Origin: Chloroflexota bacterium
GTDB lineage: Bacteria; Chloroflexota; Anaerolineae; B4-G1
Direction: 5' to 3'
DNA: 21,577 nt
Assembly (NCBI GenBank): GCA_011046405.1
Contig: DSAR01000386.1
Coordinates: forward strand, 1-21,577
The notes beneath the pieces are model-generated. The model searched no databases. It had not been told where the DNA came from and saw only the letters and a list, made by a program, of their open reading frames with translations. Every line of letters starts with the position of its first letter. The stretch's first letter is position 1. This document shows positions 1 to 6,808 of this stretch, in pieces. A program made the translations under genes and the position numbers.

Positions 1-501
1 CTGCCATGGAATGACGTGGTGCATCCGAAGAACGCCGAAAGCGACGAGCCATCCAAGATTCCGCATCACGTTCAGAACTACGTGGACGTGTACAGCGCCG
101 TCACCGGCAGAGAGGTGACCAACCAGGATCTGGTCGATATGTCGGAACGGGTCTACAACCTGCAGCGGGTGTTCAACATCCGCCTGGGCTACGGCCTGCG
201 CGATCACGATGCGATTCCCTACCGCTCGGCCGGCCCGGTGACCGAGGAAGAATACGAGTCGCGCGCCGAGCGCTACGACAAGCAGCTCCGCGAGTGGCTG
301 GATTTGAACCCCGACGAAATGACCATCGAAGAAAAGATGAAGACCCATCGCGAGTACCGGGTGGATCGTTACGAGAAACTGATCGACGCCGTCTACGCCC
401 GCCGGGGATGGAACAACAACGGTGTGCCCACGGTCGAGAAGTTGAAATCGCTGGGTATCGACTATCCCGACGTCGTAGCCGTGGTGGAGGAACACCTCTA
501 G
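1..501 (+). CDS. aor: Aldehyde:ferredoxin oxidoreductase, C-terminal part (5' end outside window)
   Basis: The frame is open from base 1 (LPWNDVVHPKN...) to the TAG at 499-501, so the GTG at 16 is not a real start and about 166 C-terminal residues are visible. They resemble domain 3 of the tungsten/molybdopterin aldehyde:ferredoxin oxidoreductases: an LVDMSERVYNLQRVFNIRLG segment, then a tail with YARRGWNNNGVPTVEKLKSLGI, close to the family's usual RRGWD.NGIPT ending. Family members oxidise aldehydes or related substrates with ferredoxin as acceptor in the cytoplasm and use a bis-pterin W/Mo cofactor. The cofactor and Fe-S ligands lie upstream, so the subfamily (AOR, FOR, GOR or WOR5-like) cannot be assigned. 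The next gene is a MoaD-like carrier, the usual partner in pterin synthesis, which supports the call. Confidence 0.85.
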   Translation: MPWNDVVHPKNAESDEPSKIPHHVQNYVDVYSAVTGREVTNQDLVDMSERVYNLQRVFNIRLGYGLRDHDAIPYRSAGPVTEEEYESRAERYDKQLREWLDLNPDEMTIEEKMKTHREYRVDRYEKLIDAVYARRGWNNNGVPTVEKLKSLGIDYPDVVAVVEEHL

Positions 502-528
502 ACGTCTTTTTCGAGTGAATCCTGTGAT

Positions 529-570
529 CCTCCCGCAAGCGCCACGTCCGGCGCTTGCGGGAGGTTTTTT
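529..570 (+). terminator. Intrinsic terminator after the AOR gene
   Basis: A perfect 15-bp GC-rich stem (529-543 with 550-564) closes a 6-nt loop and is followed directly by six T's (565-570). It lies 27 bp after the AOR stop and 22 bp before the next ATG, so it probably ends or attenuates AOR transcription before the MoaD-like gene. Confidence 0.9.
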
Positions 571-592
571 GGAAGGGCATTGGAGTGTGCGA

Positions 593-793
593 ATGATTCG
601 GGTGAACAATCGGGACGATGTCGAGTGGCGTGAGGGGATGACGGTCTCGGACATCTTGGAACAATTTCGATACACCTATCCCCATCTCGTCGTCAAGGTA
701 GACGGGACGGTCGTGCAGGAAGCGGCCTACGACACGTACGCTATCCCGGATGGGGCCGACGTGCGCGTCATCCACCTCATCGCCGGGGGATAG
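593..793 (+). CDS. MoaD/ThiS-family sulfur carrier protein
   Basis: A 66-residue ubiquitin-fold protein ending in HLIAGG. The terminal diglycine is the hallmark of MoaD and ThiS, which are adenylated and thiocarboxylated there to deliver sulfur. The ATG at 593 is chosen because GGAG lies 7 nt upstream (582-585) and because an earlier in-frame GTG would place its N-terminus inside the terminator hairpin. Small MoaD-like genes next to aldehyde:ferredoxin oxidoreductase genes are common and are thought to supply the dithiolene sulfur of the tungsto/molybdopterin cofactor. That role is inferred from context. ThiS for thiamine synthesis is possible, but no thi genes are nearby. Confidence 0.85.
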   Translation: MIRVNNRDDVEWREGMTVSDILEQFRYTYPHLVVKVDGTVVQEAAYDTYAIPDGADVRVIHLIAGG

Positions 794-823
794 ATTTTAA
801 GGTATAAAATTAGGAGGCGTCAT

Positions 824-2200
824 TTGAGCGTTGCTGTCGAACGGCTCGAGACCATCGACCTGCGTCCCGAGCGACTGAACCGGACGATCATCAGACTCTC
901 CGTCCCATCGGTGATGGAGAGCATGCTGACCACGTTGGTCTACCTCGTGGATGCGGCCCTTATCGGTTGGTTAAACGATCCGGCAGCGCTGGCGGCCGTG
1001 GGACTGAGCGGCACGCTGATGTGGGCGGCCGATGGGTTATTTCAGGCCCTTTCGATCAGCGCGTCGGCGCTGGTGGCTCGCTCCTGGGGTGGACGGGATT
1101 TCGAGGAGGCGCGAGCGGTCGCCGGGCAGGCGATCCTGTTGAGCGTGTTGGCCGCGTTCCTTTTAATGGGCTTACTGATGCCTATCTCGACTCTTTTCCT
1201 TCGTTTGATGGGGGCCGATCCAGATGTCGTGAATCAGGGCACGACGTACGTCCGCATCCTGCTGGCGACGTCGCCGGTGAGTTTCGTGCTCGTCATCGCC
1301 AACAGCATCATGCGGGCGACTGGCGATACTCAAAAGCCGATGTTTATCACCGGCGTGATGAACCTGTGCAACGTGGTGCTGGCCTATGTGTTGATCTTCG
1401 GCGTTGGCCCGATTCCACGCCTGGAATTGGTGGGCGCGGCTCTCTCCTCCAGCATCGCGCGCGCTATCGGCGGCGCGCTCGCCCTGGGTGTTCTTTTTTC
1501 TTCCCGGACGCCGCTTCGGCTGCGACTGGCCCACCTGCGGCGCAGGGATTGCTCGTTGATCTGGCGCATCGTGCGCATCTCGTTGCCCAACATTGGAGAG
1601 ACGATCATCTCCCGCCTGGGATACATATTGTTCATGCGGATCGTGACTTCCCTGGGGACGGTGGCGTTGGCCGCGCACCAGCTGGCGCTGCGGATCGAGT
1701 CGTTGGCCTACATGCCCGGTTGGGGCTTGGCGACGGCGGCTGCGGCCCTGGTCGGGCAGGCGTTGGGGGCGGAAAAGGAAGACGTGGCCGAGGCGGGCAT
1801 TCGCCGCACACTCTTGATGGGCAATGGGGCGATGGTTTTACTCGGCGGGGTGTTCGTTTTCTTTGGGTCGTCCATCGTGCAACTCTTCGGCGTCCAGGAT
1901 GCCGAACTGGCAGCCTTGGCGACGCTGGCGATTCGCATCGCGGCCCTGGAGTTGATCGGTTTGTGTTCGGTGATGATTATCGCCGGCTGCTTGCGAGGGG
2001 CGGGCGATACCCGCACGCCGATGATCGTCACGCTGCTCGGCACGCTATTGTTCCGTGTGCCGACGACCTACCTGTTCACCATCGTGCTGGGGGCCGGATT
2101 GAAAGGTGTGTGGCTGGCCACGAGCACCGATTGGACGATGCGGGCGTTGATCATGTTCTTCTTTTACGTCCGCGGCGCATGGAAGACGGTCGAGGTGTAG
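824..2200 (+). CDS. MATE-family multidrug/cation efflux transporter
   Basis: A 458-residue, highly hydrophobic protein, the normal MATE length, with about 12 membrane segments. It has the two-fold internal repeat of the family: the first half carries VDAALIG (about 42-48) and MRATGDTQKPM (163-173), and the second half carries the matching LRGAGDTRTPM (390-400). MATE proteins export cationic drugs or metabolites by Na+ or H+ antiport across the inner membrane. The start is TTG at 824, with AGGAGG at 812-817 and a 6-nt gap; no better ATG lies nearby. It follows the MoaD-like gene by 30 bp and precedes the peptidase gene by 15 bp, so the three may share a transcript. The substrate cannot be predicted. 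Confidence 0.9.
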   Translation: MSVAVERLETIDLRPERLNRTIIRLSVPSVMESMLTTLVYLVDAALIGWLNDPAALAAVGLSGTLMWAADGLFQALSISASALVARSWGGRDFEEARAVAGQAILLSVLAAFLLMGLLMPISTLFLRLMGADPDVVNQGTTYVRILLATSPVSFVLVIANSIMRATGDTQKPMFITGVMNLCNVVLAYVLIFGVGPIPRLELVGAALSSSIARAIGGALALGVLFSSRTPLRLRLAHLRRRDCSLIWRIVRISLPNIGETIISRLGYILFMRIVTSLGTVALAAHQLALRIESLAYMPGWGLATAAAALVGQALGAEKEDVAEAGIRRTLLMGNGAMVLLGGVFVFFGSSIVQLFGVQDAELAALATLAIRIAALELIGLCSVMIIAGCLRGAGDTRTPMIVTLLGTLLFRVPTTYLFTIVLGAGLKGVWLATSTDWTMRALIMFFFYVRGAWKTVEV

Positions 2201-2215
2201 GGAGGTTAACATAGC

Positions 2216-3385
2216 ATGAATAAACGGTTATCAGGGCTTTGCGCACACGCACGAAAAATAGGTATAGACGTCGTGATCCTGTTTCATCATCGCGACATTC
2301 TCTATTGCGCCGGCACCGTGCGACCGGCTGTCCTGCTCGTCTCGACGGCGACGGAACAGGCGACACTCCTGGTGCGCCGGGGCCTGCCATATGCCCGACA
2401 AGAGGCCACGGTGGAACAGGTCGAACCGATGAAGGGATTTAGCACCCTTGCGGCGACCGTCGCTGCTTTTGGCTTGACCGGCGGCGTGATCGGCACCGAG
2501 TTGGACCTGGCGCCGGTGACGTTATATCGTCGCTTGCAAGAGACCTTCCCAACCTGGACCTTCGTCGACGTGACGCCGACCGTCTTGGCCCAGCGGGCGA
2601 TCAAGGACGAGACGGAGATCGCGGTGATGCGCCAGGCGGCGGCCGTGGCCGACGTGGGGCACCAAGCCGCCAGCCAGACCATCGCACCGGGCATCACGGA
2701 ACTGGCGCTGGCAGCCGAGGTGGAGGCCGCGATACGGCGGGTCGGCCACGAGGGATTCCAACCCTTGCGCCACCCGGAGGCCCGGGGGGGCGGCGTGCTG
2801 CTGATGAGCGGCAAGCATCTGAGCGTGCGGGGCGGGCACGGGCTGGTGGTGACCGGTGCGGGATTGGGCCCGGCCATGCCCTATGGCCCCTCCCGTCGCG
2901 AGCTGAAAGAGGGGGATCTGGTGGTCGTGGACATCGGCTCGACTTACGACGGCTACACCGGCGACGAATCGCGCACGTTCGTGGTGGGACCGGCGACGGC
3001 TGAGCAACGGGCGCTGTTCACCGTCGCGCGCACCACCGAGGACGCGGTGTTCGACGTATTGCGGCCTGGCGTGAGCGTCGCCGACGTCTACGAGACCGCC
3101 GAGGCGGTGGTGAGACAGGGCCTGCCGTCCCATTTTGCGCCGGGCAGCCTGGTATTGCCGGGCTTCGTCGGCCACGGCCTGGGACTCGAATTGGACGAGC
3201 CACCCGTGTTGTGGTCCAGGGACGAGACGCGCCTGGCGGCCGGTATGGTGTTGGCGATCGAGGTCGAGGTCGGCGCGCCAGAACTGGGCGCGATGGTCAA
3301 GTTGGAGGATACCGTGCTCGTGCAAGACGATGGCGTCGAGGTGTTGACGACGACGCGACGAGAGTTGATTGAATGTGGGGATTAG
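2216..3385 (+). CDS. M24-family metallopeptidase (Xaa-Pro aminopeptidase-like)
   Basis: A 389-residue protein with the two-domain layout of prolidases: a creatinase-like N-terminal domain (about 1-130) and a C-terminal pita-bread domain. All five dimetal ligands can be placed: D239 (VVDIG), D250 (GDESRTF), H320 (VGHGLGL), E349 (AIEVEVG) and E364 (KLEDTV). It should therefore be an active cytosolic metallopeptidase, probably cutting Xaa-Pro bonds or acting as a dipeptidase; the exact specificity is not visible. The ATG at 2216 follows GGAGG (2201-2205) by 10 nt. The next gene starts 45 bp after the stop, across a heptamer-type repeat spacer. Confidence 0.9.
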   Translation: MNKRLSGLCAHARKIGIDVVILFHHRDILYCAGTVRPAVLLVSTATEQATLLVRRGLPYARQEATVEQVEPMKGFSTLAATVAAFGLTGGVIGTELDLAPVTLYRRLQETFPTWTFVDVTPTVLAQRAIKDETEIAVMRQAAAVADVGHQAASQTIAPGITELALAAEVEAAIRRVGHEGFQPLRHPEARGGGVLLMSGKHLSVRGGHGLVVTGAGLGPAMPYGPSRRELKEGDLVVVDIGSTYDGYTGDESRTFVVGPATAEQRALFTVARTTEDAVFDVLRPGVSVADVYETAEAVVRQGLPSHFAPGSLVLPGFVGHGLGLELDEPPVLWSRDETRLAAGMVLAIEVEVGAPELGAMVKLEDTVLVQDDGVEVLTTTRRELIECGD

Positions 3386-3386
3386 C

Positions 3387-3420
3387 GGTTGAAGGTTACA
3401 GGTTTGGGGTTTAAGATTGG
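3387..3420 (+). repeat. Degenerate 7-bp periodic spacer between the M24 peptidase and cyclophilin-like genes
   Basis: After the stop codon the spacer reads in heptads GGTTGAA, GGTTACA, GGTTTGG, GGTTTAA, GATTGGA, running into the ribosome binding site. It is one of four such spacers in the window (see 13651-13707, 15297-15359 and 17485-17541). Confidence 0.7.
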
Positions 3421-3430
3421 AGGAGGAGAG

Positions 3431-3820
3431 ATGGGGGATCGGATTACCATTCGCGCGGGTTCTGTGACGGCTGAGGCGGAGTTGAACGAGAGTCCCACGG
3501 CGCGGGCTATCTGGGAGGCGCTGCCTATCACCGGACAGGCCAATACGTGGGGGGACGAGGTCTATTTCGAGATTCCGGTTCAGGCGGCGCTGGCTGCGGA
3601 CGCGCGCGCCGAGGTCGAGGTGGGGGAACTGGGCTATTGGCCGGTAGGGAGCGCGTTCTGCATCTTCTTTGGCCCGACGCCCATGAGCGCCGGAGAAAAG
3701 CCCCAGGCGGCCAGCCCGGTCAACGTCGTGGGGCGGATGCTGGACGATGCGACGATCTTCCGACAGGTGAGACAGGGGGAAACGGTGGAACTGGTGGAAC
3801 TGGCAGCGGCGTCGGCTTGA
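3431..3820 (+). CDS. TM1367-type cyclophilin-like protein
   Basis: A 129-residue protein that matches the small cyclophilin-like family typified by Thermotoga TM1367: AGSVTAEAELNESPTARAIW near the start, then NTWGDEVYFEIP, LGYWPVGSAFCIFFGPTP and ASPVNVVGR. Members have a cyclophilin fold, but peptidyl-prolyl isomerase activity is not established for most and no partner is known. The start is the ATG at 3431 directly after the purine-rich GGAGGAGGAGAG. An in-frame TTG 14 codons earlier lies in the heptamer repeat and is unlikely. It ends 10 bp from the convergent histidine kinase gene. Confidence 0.85.
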   Translation: MGDRITIRAGSVTAEAELNESPTARAIWEALPITGQANTWGDEVYFEIPVQAALAADARAEVEVGELGYWPVGSAFCIFFGPTPMSAGEKPQAASPVNVVGRMLDDATIFRQVRQGETVELVELAAASA

Positions 3821-3830
3821 TGAGACGGGG

Positions 3831-4718
3831 TTAGTCGGCGTCCTCTTCCACTGGGTGGATCGGAAACGTGAGGGTGACCTGGGTTCCCTCGCCCAACTGG
3901 CTTTCGATCTCGAACGCCCCGCCGTGGCGTTCCACCAGTGTCTTGGTCACGCATAAACCCAGCCCGGTCCCACTTTTTTCCCGGATGGCGGGATTTTCGG
4001 AGCGGAAGAACTTGGTGAACAGCTTGGCCTGGTCTTCCGACGAGATGCCGTAGCCATTATCCGATACCGAGGCGTGTATGCGATCATCCTCTTGCCACAG
4101 CCGGACGTGAATTTGACCGTCTTCGGGGGTGTACTTACTGGCGTTGCGGAGTAATTCGGTGAAGACTTGTTCCAGTCGAGCCGGTGAGCCCAGGATAGGG
4201 GGGAGATTGTCAGGGACGTCCACCTTCAAGACCTGCCCGCGTTCCTCGATGTGATCTTCCATCGTTTCCAGGGCGTTCTCGACCGCCTTGGTCAAGTAGG
4301 TGGGTTTGCTCTCCAGTTGGAGTTGATCGGTCTCGATGCGTGTAATGTCTTGCAGATCACTGATCAAAATCTGCATGCGCTCGACGTTCCGGACGATCGT
4401 TTTGACGAAATCGGTCTGGGCCGACGTCAATGGGCCGGTGACGCCTTTGAGCAGCATATCCCCATAGCCCCGGATGGACGTCATCGGCGTGCGCAGTTCG
4501 TGGGCCACGTAAGTGATGAAGGACTCTTTTTCTTCGTTGAATCGTTTTTGTTCTTCTGTGGTTGCGTCGATCAATTGTGTGCGCCATCGATCAATTTGAT
4601 CGATGATGTGGTCCGAGGAGATCTCGGCTGAATCGAGCAGCGATTGTTGGAATGCTTCCATACTTTCGAGGATCGCCGTTGTCCGACCGGCTTCGTCGTG
4701 CTTTGTTTGCGTTGTCAC
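3831..4718 (-). CDS. Soluble sensor histidine kinase (HisKA + HATPase)
   Basis: A 295-residue protein without membrane segments. A short N-terminal helical region (1-60, probably coiled coil) leads into the H-box (FITYVAHELRTPMTSIRGYG, phospho-acceptor H73). The ATP-binding domain has the N-box (ELLRNASKYTPEDG, N192), the G1 box (DNGYG, D220) and the G2 box (GTGLGL, 250-255). It should autophosphorylate and pass phosphate to a response regulator. No recognisable PAS, GAF or HAMP domain is present, so the signal is unknown and may come from a partner protein. GTG is the start, with GGAGG 7 nt upstream on the minus strand (CCTCC at 4726-4730). No response regulator gene is in the window. Confidence 0.92.
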   Translation of the reverse strand: MTTQTKHDEAGRTTAILESMEAFQQSLLDSAEISSDHIIDQIDRWRTQLIDATTEEQKRFNEEKESFITYVAHELRTPMTSIRGYGDMLLKGVTGPLTSAQTDFVKTIVRNVERMQILISDLQDITRIETDQLQLESKPTYLTKAVENALETMEDHIEERGQVLKVDVPDNLPPILGSPARLEQVFTELLRNASKYTPEDGQIHVRLWQEDDRIHASVSDNGYGISSEDQAKLFTKFFRSENPAIREKSGTGLGLCVTKTLVERHGGAFEIESQLGEGTQVTLTFPIHPVEEDAD

Positions 4719-5016
4719 CTGTTTTCCTCCTTAGAATGAGCAATGAGCTTACTCGTGGTCTATTGTACATCATGGCAGACCAATGGGCATTCCAGCGTCG
4801 TTACAGCTTGGTTAACGATCTTTGCCTATTTGAGTTTAACACAAAAAGAGGTGAATGGCAATTCTACGACTCAGTATTGGAAGTTGGAGGTCGGAAAGAC
4901 ATTCGTGAAATTCGTTTATTCGTGCGATTCGTGATAGAAAATCAGGCTTTCGATCACACTGTCGGGCAGAAAGCTTGGATGACCACTTTTGAATGGGAGA
5001 GAGGTTGGAGAGAGAT
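4719..5016. other. Non-coding divergent region between histidine kinase and sufC-like genes
   Basis: About 300 bp, more AT-rich than its neighbours, between divergently transcribed genes, so it should hold both promoters. I see no convincing -35/-10 pair. It contains one arm of the CACGAA-type repeat at 4900-4937. Short open frames here have no family features. Confidence 0.6.
4900..4937. repeat. CACGAA-type dispersed repeat, single arm
   Basis: ACATTCGTGAAATTCG followed by ATTCGTGCGATTCGTGATA. This is almost identical to 14567-14604, where the same unit forms the right arm of a large inverted repeat. Only one arm is present here. Confidence 0.75.
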
Positions 5017-5808
5017 ATGCAAAACAATCTGCTGTTACAGGTAGCGGACGTACACGTCAACCGGCCCGGCGCCGAAGTGTTGCGCGGCGTCAACCTGTCC
5101 GTGGGATTTGGTGAGGTGCACCTCCTGTTGGGGTTGAATGGCTCGGGCAAGACGAGCCTGGCGTTGACTTTGATGGGATCCGAGGGGTATCATCCTGACC
5201 AGGGACGTATCATCTTTGATGGACAGGACGTGACTGATCAATCGATGACCGAGCGAGCGCGCTTGGGGATCACGTTGGGGTGGCAGGAACCGGCTCGATT
5301 CGAGGGGGTGCCGACGGCCGATTATCTGGCCCTGGGGATGAAAGAACCCTCGCGCGAGCGCGTTGAGGCGGCGTTGAACGCCGTGGCGCTATCGCCGATG
5401 GCCTATATGAGTCGGGAGGTCGACCATGCACTTTCGGGTGGAGAGCGCAAGCGCATTGAACTGGCCGCTGTCTACGCGATGCGTCCCCGATTGGCCATAT
5501 TGGACGAGCCGGATTCGGGCGTCGACGTGCTCTGTCTGGGGGACGTCGTGGCGTTGGTGCGCCGGATGGCTGACGAGGGGGCGTCGGTCCTGATGATTAC
5601 GCACCGGGACGAGATGGCCGACGTGGCGGATCGCGCTTCCTTGATCTGCGGGGGCGTCATCGTGCGGACCGGGACGCCGGACGAGGTGCGCGATTATTTT
5701 GCGCAGCGCTGCCGCCCGCACGGCGACACGCTGGGGAGCCAGCCGTGGGGTGACGAGGCCGGTGGGACGTACCAGCGCGTGGTGGCTACGGGGGTGTGCG
5801 ATGACTAA
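5017..5808 (+). CDS. sufC: SufC-like Fe-S assembly ATPase
   Basis: A 263-residue ABC ATPase with a complete motif set: Walker A GLNGSGKT (39-46), Q-loop Q90 in WQEPARFEGV, signature LSGGERKR (139-146), Walker B LAILDEPDSGVD (D163, E164) and switch H196 (ITHRDE). The DSG-x-D D-loop, the placement of the EGV segment after the Q-loop and the short GERKR signature are typical of SufC rather than of transporters. SufC drives conformational change in the SufB/D scaffold during Fe-S assembly in the cytoplasm. ATG 5017 is preferred over ATG 4993 because GGAG (5007-5010) lies 6 nt before it. The stop overlaps the start of the SufB/D-like gene by 8 nt, indicating translational coupling. Confidence 0.88.
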   Translation: MQNNLLLQVADVHVNRPGAEVLRGVNLSVGFGEVHLLLGLNGSGKTSLALTLMGSEGYHPDQGRIIFDGQDVTDQSMTERARLGITLGWQEPARFEGVPTADYLALGMKEPSRERVEAALNAVALSPMAYMSREVDHALSGGERKRIELAAVYAMRPRLAILDEPDSGVDVLCLGDVVALVRRMADEGASVLMITHRDEMADVADRASLICGGVIVRTGTPDEVRDYFAQRCRPHGDTLGSQPWGDEAGGTYQRVVATGVCDD

Positions 5809-6799
5809 GCATGAACCGGCGCGTACACAGACGTCTGTTTTGGAACAGCGCGACCCGGCCTGGGCCCACGAGTTCGAGGCGATGCTGGCGGCTTACGAGC
5901 AGGCCGGGGGACGCTCTGATATTCTGCGGATGCCCAAGGTCGCCAGCGCGGTCATCAGTGGAAACCAGGTGTTATCGGTCAATCTGGTCGATGGGGTCGA
6001 TATCCGGGCCGAGGAACTGGAGAACGGCGTGCGAGCCTACGTCACCGTCGCGCCGGGCGTCAAAGTCGATCATCCGGTGCACCTGTGCTTTGGGATGACC
6101 ACCGCAGAGGGGGTGCAGGAGATCTTTCCCGAGTTCGAGATTGGCGAGGGGGCCGAGATCGGTTTCCTCGCCCATTGCACGTTCCCCAACGCGGTCGATT
6201 TGAAGCACGTGATGGAGGCCCACATCCGCGTGGGGCCGGGCGCGACGATGCGCTACAACGAGGGCCATTACCACGGTCCCGAAGGGGGCGTGACGGTGTT
6301 GTCCAAAACCTACGCGGTGGTTGAAAAGGAGGGACGATTGGAATCGGCTTTCAGCTTAACCCAGGGGCGAGTTGGGAAGTTGGACATTCAGTTCGAGGCC
6401 GACGTTGGGGCTGGCGTCGTCGTCGAATTATCCGCCAAGGTATATGGCTCCGGCGACGACGAGATCAAGGTGAACGAAGTGCTCCGCTTGAACGGAGAGG
6501 GATCGCGTGGTTTGACCAAGACGCGGGTCGCGGTGCGCGACCGGGCTCACAGTGAGATCTATACTACAGCCGAGGGAAATGCGCCCTTCGCCAAGGGACA
6601 TATGGACTGCACCGAAATCGTGCGGGGTGCGGCGGTGGCCCGCAACGTGCCCATCGTCGTCGTGCGCGATGAGCGCGCCCGGGTCACCCACGAGGCCGCC
6701 ATTGGCAGCATCAGTCGCAAAGAACTCGAGACGTTGATGGCCCGGGGCCTGGATGAGGAGGAAGCGACCGACATCATCATCCGGGGGATGTTGAAGTAG
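5801..6799 (+). CDS. SufB/SufD-family Fe-S scaffold protein
   Basis: A 332-residue protein, shorter than E. coli SufB or SufD. It has the beta-helical core and the diagnostic C-terminus: THEAAIGSISRKELETLMAR, then GLDEEEATDIIIRGMLK. The N-terminal part (MPKVASAVISGNQVLSVNLVDG) is not that of canonical SufB. The ATG at 5801 lies inside the end of sufC (ATGACTAA). A SufC-like ATPase plus one SufB/D-like scaffold with no SufS, SufE or SufU nearby fits the minimal two-gene SUF-like systems described in archaea and deep-branching anaerobes (SmsC/SmsB). The assignment to that class is inference from size and gene order. No frameshift is seen. It converges on the Ser/Thr kinase gene with 9 bp between stops. 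Confidence 0.82.
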   Translation: MTKHEPARTQTSVLEQRDPAWAHEFEAMLAAYEQAGGRSDILRMPKVASAVISGNQVLSVNLVDGVDIRAEELENGVRAYVTVAPGVKVDHPVHLCFGMTTAEGVQEIFPEFEIGEGAEIGFLAHCTFPNAVDLKHVMEAHIRVGPGATMRYNEGHYHGPEGGVTVLSKTYAVVEKEGRLESAFSLTQGRVGKLDIQFEADVGAGVVVELSAKVYGSGDDEIKVNEVLRLNGEGSRGLTKTRVAVRDRAHSEIYTTAEGNAPFAKGHMDCTEIVRGAAVARNVPIVVVRDERARVTHEAAIGSISRKELETLMARGLDEEEATDIIIRGMLK

Positions 6800-6808
6800 A
6801 ACGTCTCA

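Noticed and set aside
967..2214. A 415-codon alternative frame over the MATE gene.
   Set aside because: Composition is Gly/Arg-rich without motifs; the overlapping frame has a full MATE signature and a ribosome binding site.
4743..5044. Short open frames between the histidine kinase and sufC-like genes.
   Set aside because: They cross the CACGAA-type repeat, lack ribosome binding sites and show no protein-like conservation features.
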